Assembly: GCA_025351645.1 (NCBI GenBank)
Contig: JANXVN010000057.1
Span: 1 to 35,403, forward strand
From: Ferruginibacter sp.
GTDB taxonomy: Bacteria; Bacteroidota; Bacteroidia; Chitinophagales; Chitinophagaceae
DNA length: 35,403 bases
Direction: 5' to 3'
Below the pieces are notes generated by a model. The model did no database searches. It had not been told where the DNA came from and saw only the letters and a list, made by a program, of their open reading frames with translations. The position numbers and the translations under genes were made by a program. Shown here piece by piece: positions 1 to 8,492 of the stretch. Within the stretch, counting starts at the first letter, position 1. The number at the start of each line of letters is the position of its first letter.

Positions 1-3000
1 TTAAGCCTGATAAATAATCCAGCAGGTTGGCTACATCCTGCAAATTGATATTTGCATATAAACCTTCGGGCATCATAGATTGTTTCATTTTTGTAAGTGT
101 TTGTACCTCACTTGTTTTAATTGATTTATGTGCCCCACCCGGAAATTTAAGCTCCATATCTGTTTCTGTTTTACTGGCAATTATCCCTGAGAGTTTAGTG
201 CCATCTTTCATAGTAATATTCCATCCTTCATAGCCAAAACCAATGCCTGCAGAGGGGTGTACAATTGCCTCCAGCAATCCTTCTTTAGGAAGCTTAGATC
301 CAATCTCGCTAAGCTTAGGCCCAAAATCGTATCCAATATTATTAACTTGGTGGCAAAGGCTACAGGTAGCGGTAAATATTTTTTCGCCCTTATCTGCATT
401 ACCTTTTAATGCTACTAATTGTACCATAGTGGGCACTGGTTTACCAGCATTTGCTGTTACATCGTTAGGTAAATAACTTGCAGCTTCCGAACGTATGGCA
501 CCTTGCCATGCCCCGCTTACACTTGCAACAACATCCGGTATTAATGCCGCCGGCACTTTCTTATCTTTTAAAATTTGTAGTACTCTAAGTTCTCCGCTGC
601 CGCTATTGCCAATTTTACGGGCTGCATGCTTCCTTATTGGCATATCATATTTGCTGCTCAAGGTAATAGTTTGTAGCATATCAATAGATGTTTTACTACC
701 TACACCTGCAATTGCATCCAATAAGCTATGCTGTTTAGTGCTATCTTTTCCATTGAAAATAGTACTGATCATTGTAGCGCCACCTAATTTAAATAATAAA
801 TCAGCAGCATCTTTACCAACAGGTTCATTTGGTTTGTTGATGGCAAGCTGTAATAAATTTTGATTTTGAGATTTTACTTCAAACCGGCTTACCAGTTCAA
901 TATATTCATCGGTTCCATTGATGGATTGTAAAACCTGTTGCAACGCCATTTGAGCAACCGGGCTCTGTTTTACCGTTTTTATATCGAGTGAATGAAGCAC
1001 CTGTTTGTTTAAGGCCATATCTTTCTCTTTGTTATCAATAATCATTTTTAATAACAACTTTTCTTTTACCGCTCCGGCATTAAAATCTAAAGCCCTAAAA
1101 TACCTTAACCGGTTTTTAAGGGGTTGTTTAGTATCTGCGGCAAGGGAAACTATAAATGGCACCGCAAGTTGGGTACGTGCCCGCCAAACAATATCGCGGC
1201 TAGCTTCTGTTAGTAATGGGTTTTGAATTTTAGTAAGATATGCCGCAAAAAATGTGTCCCATTGTTTATCTGCCCCAATACCTAATGCTTCTACATACCA
1301 GCGGTCTTTGCCATTATGTTGCGTGGCAAGCGTGGCCCATAAGTTTGCAGCTTCAGATGATTTATTATGATGTAAAGCAAGTGCACATTCGCGGCGTACC
1401 TGTACAGATGTATCGGGCACCAATTGCTTTATAACGCCAATAACATCCGCATGTAATTCTACCGCCGCCCTAATGCCCGTAATACGTATATCCGGGTTCG
1501 GATCTTTTATAGCCTGATTAATATATTGGCTTGCATTTACACCAGGTAATTTAACCAGCACCCAAAAAGATCTTGCACGCATACGCGGTTCAGTAGCAGT
1601 TGAAAATAATTTTTGCAATGCCGGCACTGCAGCTGAGCCCATTTGTTGCAAAGCGTTAAAAGCGTGGTACCGCACTGATAAATTAGGATTTTGCAAAGCC
1701 TTCACTGAACCTTCAGCAGTAGCATATACTTCAGACGGGATGGTATATTTTGAGGCTGGTGGCGCCACCCTATAAATCCTGCCTTTTGTTTGGTCGCCTG
1801 CGGCGTGGCCGCCAACGCCCGGGTCGTACCAATCTGCAACAATTAAGGAACCGTCGGGAGCAATGCCTACATCTGCCGGGCGAAACCATTGATCTTTTTC
1901 ACCTTTTAAAATATTTATTATTTCGGCAGTATAGCCGGCACCACTATTTTTTACCGGGTACGCACGCACTACGTTTGGGCCTGCATCTGCATGTATCATT
2001 TGGTTTTGAAATTGCTTTGGTAATAACGCACCTTCATAAATAACCATACCGGTTGGCGATCCTGCATATGTTTGCAGTAAATTCGGTACTTCGCCAGGAT
2101 CATTTAAATGCCAGTGTTTTAATGGGATTGAATCTTCAACATTAGTACGGTTTGCCTGCCAGCCGGCGCCTGTCATTTCATCGGTGTAACCATAGTTGCC
2201 ATGCTGCATTACATAATTTATTCTTGTGCCGCGGTTACCATCATCATCATTGTCGCTCTGCCATAAAGTTCCGTAACTATCCACCGCAACTTCGTAAGGA
2301 TTGCGAAAATTATTACCTAAACATTCTACATGGCTTCCATCCATATTGCAGCGAAATACCATGCCTTGTTTATATTTTTTTGGGCCAATAACATCTCCAT
2401 CCTGATCCAGCACATCTTTGCCATTTTTATCTTTTAAAGTATGCCCTTCATTACCCATGTTAAAATATAATTTACCATCAGGGCCAAATGTAAAAGCATG
2501 TACCCCATGATCATGCTGTATACCTCCAATGCCCGTAAACAACAGTTCTTTCCGGTCAGCCTTATCATCATTATTGTCATCATAAAATACCCATACATTG
2601 GGGCTTTGAGATACAATTACTGTATGCCCCAAAACACAAATACCCAAAGGTGAATTTAGTTCCGGCCCCTGGTAAAATACTTTTGCCGTATCTGCCTTGC
2701 CATCTCCATCATTATCCTGCAAAATCATTATACGGTCACCTAAAGCATTTGTAGGATTTCCATTTACATCGGGCCGGTAATTATATGCCTCGCAAACCCA
2801 AACCCTGCCGCGCTCGTCCACATCAATATTAGTAGGGTTTTTAAGCATTGGCTCTGTTGCAAAAGCATGCACTTCCAGCCCTTCTGAAATGGTAAGTCCT
2901 TTCAATGCATTTTCGGGTAAATGCTTTTGCACTTCTGTAAGGGTATCTGTTTTAATGTCTGTTTTAGCAGTTGTTACGCCGGTGTGGCATGAAGAAATTA

Positions 3001-3067
3001 TAGCAACAAATAAAATAAGTATTGATTGAATTACGTACTTCATAAAACGGGTGTTTTTGTTTTTCAT
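1..3067 (-). CDS. PVC-type dehydrogenase/HEAT/cytochrome c lipoprotein (3' end cut)
   Basis: Read from the minus strand: one open frame runs from ATG at 3067 to the window edge, about 1022 codons, with the stop just outside. A second ATG at 3043 gives a cleaner lipoprotein signal (MKYVIQSILILFVAIISSC, Cys in a lipobox) and may be the real start. Residues ~50-440 resemble the PVC-type membrane-bound dehydrogenase beta-propeller, with Asp/Asn/Gly-rich turns such as DNDGDGKAD and DDNNDDKAD. Residues ~450-860 are HEAT-like helical repeats. A c-type haem motif CSLCH lies near residues 902-906 (bases 350-364), followed by the conserved C-terminal haem-binding region. Such proteins are thought to be secreted, membrane-anchored redox enzymes of sugar or sugar-alcohol metabolism; the substrate is unknown. 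The length is normal for the family. It stands alone, divergent from the TonB receptor gene. Confidence 0.85.
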   Translation of the reverse strand, partial: MKNKNTRFMKYVIQSILILFVAIISSCHTGVTTAKTDIKTDTLTEVQKHLPENALKGLTISEGLEVHAFATEPMLKNPTNIDVDERGRVWVCEAYNYRPDVNGNPTNALGDRIMILQDNDGDGKADTAKVFYQGPELNSPLGICVLGHTVIVSQSPNVWVFYDDNNDDKADRKELLFTGIGGIQHDHGVHAFTFGPDGKLYFNMGNEGHTLKDKNGKDVLDQDGDVIGPKKYKQGMVFRCNMDGSHVECLGNNFRNPYEVAVDSYGTLWQSDNDDDGNRGTRINYVMQHGNYGYTDEMTGAGWQANRTNVEDSIPLKHWHLNDPGEVPNLLQTYAGSPTGMVIYEGALLPKQFQNQMIHADAGPNVVRAYPVKNSGAGYTAEIINILKGEKDQWFRPADVGIAPDGSLIVADWYDPGVGGHAAGDQTKGRIYRVAPPASKYTIPSEVYATAEGSVKALQNPNLSVRYHAFNALQQMGSAAVPALQKLFSTATEPRMRARSFWVLVKLPGVNASQYINQAIKDPNPDIRITGIRAAVELHADVIGVIKQLVPDTSVQVRRECALALHHNKSSEAANLWATLATQHNGKDRWYVEALGIGADKQWDTFFAAYLTKIQNPLLTEASRDIVWRARTQLAVPFIVSLAADTKQPLKNRLRYFRALDFNAGAVKEKLLLKMIIDNKEKDMALNKQVLHSLDIKTVKQSPVAQMALQQVLQSINGTDEYIELVSRFEVKSQNQNLLQLAINKPNEPVGKDAADLLFKLGGATMISTIFNGKDSTKQHSLLDAIAGVGSKTSIDMLQTITLSSKYDMPIRKHAARKIGNSGSGELRVLQILKDKKVPAALIPDVVASVSGAWQGAIRSEAASYLPNDVTANAGKPVPTMVQLVALKGNADKGEKIFTATCSLCHQVNNIGYDFGPKLSEIGSKLPKEGLLEAIVHPSAGIGFGYEGWNITMKDGTKLSGIIASKTETDMELKFPGGAHKSIKTSEVQTLTKMKQSMMPEGLYANINLQDVANLLDYLSGL

Positions 3068-3705
3068 TTTAAATGGCTTTAATAGTCGTTAGTACAATTA
3101 TACTGTAATCTAACAAAACCCTGGGATTATAAAAACAAAGTTTTATAAATTTATACTGCCACTGTGGATGTGCCTCACCATCCACAAAATAACATAGTAA
3201 TGGAAGTATTTTCGATCCTGGTGGTAAATACCTAAGCAAATAAATTGATAATACCTGTAACTACAAACCTTACGCTGCTGGTGAAAAACATACAACAACG
3301 GGCCGCCGTGAAAGGAAAGTTTTTATAGTGCGAACAGGTTGATACCTATGGATGTGCAGAAGTTATTAATGGAAAAGTTGCATAGCAATAATGTCTACAA
3401 TTATTTTAGCACCTACGCATTTAAAACGCTAAAATAACATTGCATCCATAATGTAAATAATTAGGTTACCCTGTTTATAGCTTAAGTTGTACGCTTAGGC
3501 CTTATAATAATAAAATATTTCGCCCTCACAATTAATCTGCCTAAAACATATAATCCCACCTTGCATTCTGTGTTTTTTCTGAAGTTTGATTAAATTAAAA
3601 TTACCTAATCATTATCATAATGTTACTAATGGACACCTGCTAAAGTTTGATAGTTTCGGCTTATAGTTTTGCGCTTTAATTTATTTAATAAGCCAATATT
3701 AAAAA
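3068..3705. other. Divergent intergenic region, no gene seen
   Basis: 638 bases between two divergent genes. No convincing reading frame was found. It contains an 8-bp inverted repeat (TGTGGATG at 3163-3170, CATCCACA at 3179-3186, 8-nt loop). This is not followed by a T-run on either strand, so it is more likely a leader structure or protein site than a terminator. The right end holds the promoter-like motif listed separately. Confidence 0.5.
3646..3671 (+). promoter_or_regulatory. Bacteroidota-type promoter candidate for the TonB receptor operon
   Basis: TTTG at 3646-3649 and TAGTTTTG at 3664-3671 match the two elements of the Bacteroidota housekeeping promoter (TTTG near -33, TAnnTTTG near -7). 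The 14-nt spacing is shorter than the usual ~19-21, so the upstream element is doubtful. The -7 motif sits 34 bases before the start codon, a plausible leader length. Confidence 0.35.
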
Positions 3706-6543
3706 ATGCAAGAATTCCTTTATCTGCGTAAATCTATTGTTGTTTGTTGTTGCTTATTGGCAATATGCGCCAGCTCTTTTGGGGGCAATATCAAAGGGCA
3801 TGTTTATGGAAAAAATAATAGCGAACAATTAATAGGGGTTACCATTATTTTAAATCCTTCCCATACAAAAACAACCTCTGCTCTGGATGGGGGCTTTGCT
3901 TATAAAAACCTTAAAGATGGGGTGTACACTTTACAATTATCCTATGTTGGTTACGTAGCCTTAGATACTACTATTGTTTTAAATGGCTCTACAACAAGTG
4001 TACTTAATATTTACCTTGTACAAAAAACCGCTAACCTTTCTGGAGTTGTAGTTACAACCATCGGTAATGGTGGCACGGATGAATTTGCTAAACATCGGGA
4101 GCAAATGGCTAATAGTATTGTAAATATTATTTCAGCAAATTCTATTGCCCTCTCTCCAGATATTACAGTTGCCAATGTAATGCAACGCATCTCCGGTGTT
4201 TCTATCGAGCGGGGAAGTTCTGGCGATGGGCAATATGCCATTATTAGGGGCATGGATAAAAGATATAACACCACGCTGGTAAATGGTGTAAAAATACCTA
4301 GTCCGGATAACAGGAACCGATACGTGCCATTGGATATTTTTCCGGCAGAATTGCTGGATAGGATTGAAGTAATAAAATCATTAACGCCCGATATGGAGGC
4401 AGATGCTGCAGGGGGCGTTATTAACCTTGTAATGAAAAATGCTCCGGATAAATTTAAGATAGAAGGTAATATCGGAACAGGTTATAGCCAGTTATTCTTA
4501 AACCGGGATTTTCATAGTTTTTCAACCAGCACAGTAAAAGCAAAGTCGCCATCAGAAGTTACAGGCCCTGGTGTTTATGCAACGGTTGCTAACTTCCCTT
4601 ATAATAATTTAGTTGCTACTGCCCAACATCCGCCCATAAATAAAAATGCGAGCCTTACGCTGGGCAACCGTTTTTTTAAAGATAAATTAGGCGCCATAAT
4701 TTCGGGTAGTTTTCAAAATGCTTACAGGGGCAGTAATTCAAGTACTTTACTGCAAAGCCCTACGGTACCGCCAGCTGTTGAGGGGCATGCGCAGCAACCT
4801 GCCTTTTCTGATATTTATGCACGGCAGTACAATTCACGCATCGACCGCTCTGGTGTTGAAACAAAGATTGATTATAATTTTAATGCAGCAAATTCTATCA
4901 GCCTTTTTGCTACCTACCTTCAACTAAATGAAAGAAGGGTAAGGCTAACTAGTGACTCTTTATTGGGAGGGTATTCTACAGCTGATAATTTTATTGGCTC
5001 TTATGCCATCTTTCAAAAAACTGAAACAAGGAGTGACCTGCAAAGTATTTACAATGCTACTTTACAGGGTAAAAATACCATTGCTGCGCACTTAACCGCA
5101 GACTGGTCGTTGGTGCTTTCGCGGGCCAAGCGCCAGGTGCCGGACATTGCGCAGTTTTCTACCAGCCAGGCAGTAAACCCCAACACAAATGATGGCAGTT
5201 TTACTATTTCGCCACCTGTTGTAAGAAATCAGTCCAGAGAGTGGATACGCAATACGGACAAGGATATTTCGGGCTACCTTAATTTTCATTTAAAACAACC
5301 TATTGCAGGGCACAATGCGTTGTTTGGTTTTGGTGGTATGTACCGCCATAAGCAGCGGGATAATTATGATAATGCCTATTCTTTAACGCCCGTTAGCGAC
5401 CCTAATTCCAACGATGAGCAGTATGTGTCTATTCCGGCATCGAAATTTACTTTTATACCCTACAATGGTGCTTTAGGCAACGCTGCTGGCAACCCGGGCA
5501 TATATACTTTTAATGAAAATGTGGGTGCAGCTTATGCACAAGTAAAATATACTTTCACTAAACGTACGGAAGTATTGGGCGGGGTAAGGATGGAGCATAC
5601 CCACCAAAATTATATGTCTTCCCTGCCAGTTACTGTAGAGGGTAAATCTGCCGATATAAAATACATTGATTTTTTACCCAGCGTACAGGCTAAATATGCT
5701 ATCAATGGTAAAAGGGCGGTAAGGTTTTCTTATTTCAGGTCTATTTTTCGCCCCGCCTTTGCAGACCTGATTGCATTTCCGGAAAGGGGTAGCTCCAACG
5801 ATAGTTATGAAACACAAGGCAACCCGCATTTGCAGCATACAGTTATAGATAATGCAGACTTACGGTACGAAATTTTTGCTAAAGGGCTCGACCAGTTTAT
5901 GGTTGGCGGGTTTTACAAGTTTATCAGCAACCCTATTGAATATGCTTTTACGCAAAGCGGTTTTGGTGGCATCATACTTTCACCTAATAATTTTGGCAAC
6001 GCCACTAATTATGGATTGGAAATAGTTTTTAGAAAATACTTTGGCAACTTCGGGGTATCTGGAAATTATACTTTTACCCACTCTGAAATAAATTCAAAAA
6101 AGAATTTTTATTATCAATCGGCATCTGGCCAAGCAATAAATACTACGGTAAAAGAACTACGCCCATTACAAGGCCAGAGCAGCCATATTGGCAACTTTTC
6201 TTTTCTATACAAAAATACTAAGCAACATATTGATGCACAGGTAGCCATAGTTTATACAGGTGAGCGGATAAATACTCTTTCATTATATACCGGGCTGGAT
6301 AATTGGGAAAAACCTACCATCAACCTTGACCTTTCTGTACAAAAAGAATTTGGTAAGCATTACATATTATACGCAAAAGTCAACAACCTGCTCAATACTC
6401 CCTTTCAATTAATTATTAAACAGCCCAATACTAGTTTTAGCGGAAAGTACAGGCTTCCTTTTCAAGAGAGTGCCCATTTTATAACTGTACAAAACGACCA
6501 TTATTACACCTCTTATTCAATCGGCTTTAAATTTAAATTTTAA
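3706..6543 (+). CDS. TonB-dependent outer-membrane receptor
   Basis: 945 residues. An N-terminal signal peptide (hydrophobic VVCCCLLAICASSFG) is followed by a CarboxypepD_reg-like domain at about residues 27-112 (GVTIILNP...LDGGFAYKNL...YVGY). The plug spans about 140-250 and includes the IRGMDKRYNTTLVNGV and SLTPDMEADAAGGVINLV stretches. The rest is a beta-barrel ending in alternating aromatic residues with terminal Phe (SIGFKFKF), as expected for an outer-membrane protein. The plug wording is closest to the TonB-Xanth-Caul type of receptor, not to SusC, and no SusD gene follows. It would import a scarce ligand across the outer membrane using TonB energy; the ligand cannot be read from sequence. 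The next gene, a beta-helix lipoprotein, starts 20 bases after its stop, so the two are probably co-transcribed. Confidence 0.9.
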   Translation: MQEFLYLRKSIVVCCCLLAICASSFGGNIKGHVYGKNNSEQLIGVTIILNPSHTKTTSALDGGFAYKNLKDGVYTLQLSYVGYVALDTTIVLNGSTTSVLNIYLVQKTANLSGVVVTTIGNGGTDEFAKHREQMANSIVNIISANSIALSPDITVANVMQRISGVSIERGSSGDGQYAIIRGMDKRYNTTLVNGVKIPSPDNRNRYVPLDIFPAELLDRIEVIKSLTPDMEADAAGGVINLVMKNAPDKFKIEGNIGTGYSQLFLNRDFHSFSTSTVKAKSPSEVTGPGVYATVANFPYNNLVATAQHPPINKNASLTLGNRFFKDKLGAIISGSFQNAYRGSNSSTLLQSPTVPPAVEGHAQQPAFSDIYARQYNSRIDRSGVETKIDYNFNAANSISLFATYLQLNERRVRLTSDSLLGGYSTADNFIGSYAIFQKTETRSDLQSIYNATLQGKNTIAAHLTADWSLVLSRAKRQVPDIAQFSTSQAVNPNTNDGSFTISPPVVRNQSREWIRNTDKDISGYLNFHLKQPIAGHNALFGFGGMYRHKQRDNYDNAYSLTPVSDPNSNDEQYVSIPASKFTFIPYNGALGNAAGNPGIYTFNENVGAAYAQVKYTFTKRTEVLGGVRMEHTHQNYMSSLPVTVEGKSADIKYIDFLPSVQAKYAINGKRAVRFSYFRSIFRPAFADLIAFPERGSSNDSYETQGNPHLQHTVIDNADLRYEIFAKGLDQFMVGGFYKFISNPIEYAFTQSGFGGIILSPNNFGNATNYGLEIVFRKYFGNFGVSGNYTFTHSEINSKKNFYYQSASGQAINTTVKELRPLQGQSSHIGNFSFLYKNTKQHIDAQVAIVYTGERINTLSLYTGLDNWEKPTINLDLSVQKEFGKHYILYAKVNNLLNTPFQLIIKQPNTSFSGKYRLPFQESAHFITVQNDHYYTSYSIGFKFKF

Positions 6544-6563
6544 AATAAAACAACTCCATCAAC

Positions 6564-7988
6564 ATGAAACAATTAAAAGTTACAGCCCTTGCAATTATGG
6601 CTGTCATCACCGTAGCTTCTTGTTCAAAAAGTGATACCGCTGCTGTATCTCAGCCCCAGATCCAGGTAGGGCAACCTGTAAGTTCAGCCTCTGCTTTGTC
6701 TGGCTCTATAAAAGGCACTATGCTAAGCGGACAAGTTTATTCCGTAACCAGCGATGTAACTATTAACGCAGGCGATACGCTTTTAATACAAAAGGGCGTA
6801 ACCATCAATGTAAAAAATGCTTCCACTTTTATAGTGAAAGGTACAATGGTAAGCTTGGGTACAAAAGATGCGCCTGTTGTTATTACCGACCCTTCAAGAG
6901 TAAAAACGTCCGGTAGTTCAACAGCCACTTCCGACTCTGCTTATGGAGGTGGATGGGCTGGCATATATTGTGATAAAACTTGCCCATTACTGGTTTTAAA
7001 ATGGACACACCTTGATTTTGCCGGAGCAGGTATTCAAACAATACCATTTACTGGCCCATCTGTAGGCGACCAATATTGTATTTATTTTGGTAACCCCAAT
7101 GGTAACTTTATCCTTGAAGATTCCTGGATTTATGGTACCCCCGATGATGCAGTACGTTTTTATGGCGGGCATGTAAATATTATGCGCAACACACTAGAAA
7201 AATGCGGTGGCACTGGTGGCGATGGTTTTAATGCAAAAGGCGGTACCCAGGGCAACATGGCGTATAACCTTATTATTGGCGGAGCAACCAACGGTACAAA
7301 ATCATCTAACGATGGCGGTATACAGCCCCAGTGTATGATTGCTATGTACAACAACACTTATGTAAATGGTGGGCATAGAAACAGAGGTACTTATGGTGCA
7401 AGAGGTGGCTCTATAGAAGTAGAAAATAATTCAAGGGCATTGGTATACAATAACCTGGTAGTTAATTGCCGTTTTGGTGTAAGGATTGCTGGTGGCAATA
7501 ATGTTACCGCAAAAGTTTACCTGGCAGATACAACAGGCCCGCACGCAGGCGATGCTATTGCACAGACTGCTTACGGGTATAATTTTTTTTATGGAGATTC
7601 AGTGAAATTAACCAACCAGTTTTTGCCTACTAATATTGCTCAGGCAGTGGTTACTATTCCACAGCCTAATGGCATACCTAACATGGCTACTTTTTTAAAC
7701 GCATCGTATAAATTTGGTATGCAATACGACGGAACATCGCTGGTAGCACAAAACAATCCGCTTTTTTTAAATTACCCACTTCCAAATGCAAATTATCAAA
7801 CGCAAGCATCTGTAGATGCCTATAATTTTCATTTGCAAAGCGGTTCGCCTGCTATTGGAAAAGGGTACCAATCCTTTACTCCAATAATGAACATCCCAAT
7901 TGATGCAAACTTTGGCTCAAGTGGCATAACTGGCCCAGGCAAAGATATTGGTTGTTACCAGGCAGATGGTACTGGCAACCAACATTAA
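6564..7988 (+). CDS. Right-handed beta-helix lipoprotein paired with the TonB receptor
   Basis: 474 residues. The start MKQLKVTALAIMAVITVASC is a lipoprotein signal with the acceptor Cys at residue 20. Residues ~55-130 show short strands (GDTLLIQKGVTINVKNASTF) and ~140-330 show Gly/Asn-rich coils (YNNTYVNGG, RALVYNNLVVNCRFGVRIAGG) typical of pectate-lyase-like parallel beta-helices. The C-terminus ends near DIGCYQ, a common end of such folds. No lyase catalytic set was recognised, so it may bind a ligand instead of cleaving it. It lies 20 bases behind the receptor gene with no promoter seen between them. By analogy with receptor-lipoprotein pairs it may be a surface lipoprotein that captures the receptor's ligand. 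That role is inference. Confidence 0.8.
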   Translation: MKQLKVTALAIMAVITVASCSKSDTAAVSQPQIQVGQPVSSASALSGSIKGTMLSGQVYSVTSDVTINAGDTLLIQKGVTINVKNASTFIVKGTMVSLGTKDAPVVITDPSRVKTSGSSTATSDSAYGGGWAGIYCDKTCPLLVLKWTHLDFAGAGIQTIPFTGPSVGDQYCIYFGNPNGNFILEDSWIYGTPDDAVRFYGGHVNIMRNTLEKCGGTGGDGFNAKGGTQGNMAYNLIIGGATNGTKSSNDGGIQPQCMIAMYNNTYVNGGHRNRGTYGARGGSIEVENNSRALVYNNLVVNCRFGVRIAGGNNVTAKVYLADTTGPHAGDAIAQTAYGYNFFYGDSVKLTNQFLPTNIAQAVVTIPQPNGIPNMATFLNASYKFGMQYDGTSLVAQNNPLFLNYPLPNANYQTQASVDAYNFHLQSGSPAIGKGYQSFTPIMNIPIDANFGSSGITGPGKDIGCYQADGTGNQH

Positions 7989-8000
7989 TAGTACAGGTGC

Positions 8001-8019
8001 CATGCCGTTAAGTTGAACG
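8001..8019 (+). repeat. Solitary end of the GCCGTTAAGTTA repeat family
   Basis: ATGCCGTTAAGTTGAACG matches the terminal motif of the dispersed repeat except at one base. No second end or core block follows. It lies just after the beta-helix lipoprotein gene and is probably a decayed copy. Confidence 0.5.
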
Positions 8020-8095
8020 CTAGCGTTTGGTTGCAGCAGATTAAAATAGAGCAAACAGTATATTTTTTATCTTTACGGTAATATCATTTACATTT

Positions 8096-8141
8096 TTATA
8101 AATAGAAAACCCGCTTTTAAAAGCGGGTTTTCTATTTATAA
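8096..8141. terminator. 46-nt perfect palindrome, bidirectional terminator
   Basis: Every base of 8096-8118 pairs with 8119-8141. The GC-rich part is ACCCGCTTTT/AAAAGCGGGT, flanked on each side by A/T runs that give a T-rich tail on both strands. It lies 107 bases after the beta-helix lipoprotein stop and between convergent transcription units (the kinase is read from the other side). A two-way intrinsic terminator is therefore the natural reading. Confidence 0.85.
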
Positions 8142-8492
8142 TCAATACCTTAAGTAAGCAGTAAGCGTTGTAGCTAAAATGTTGTAAAGTACAGAAATGA
8201 CAAAAGTTTTAAGATGTTGACAGCTTTTTGTTTACTATTCTTTTTTGTAAACCAAAACTTGTATTTTAATTATCAATTTATTTCAGCAGCTAGCTCTTTG
8301 ATTAGTTGAAATAGGTAAATGGCATAAAAACTTAATAGGGGGTAGAAAGCAAATAACAAGTAGCAGTATTTTTTGGTTTAAAGTACCCTTAAATTTTTTT
8401 GTTAGCTACATAAATTTAAAGTTTTGTTACCGCAGAAGTTACATTTTATATAATGGCATTTTGATTTAAAGCAGCGCAGTAAACTTTATACT
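8142..8492. other. Intergenic, nothing recognised
   Basis: About 350 A/T-rich bases between the palindrome and the 3' end of the kinase gene. No frame with coding character, repeat copy or clear hairpin was seen. Confidence 0.4.
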
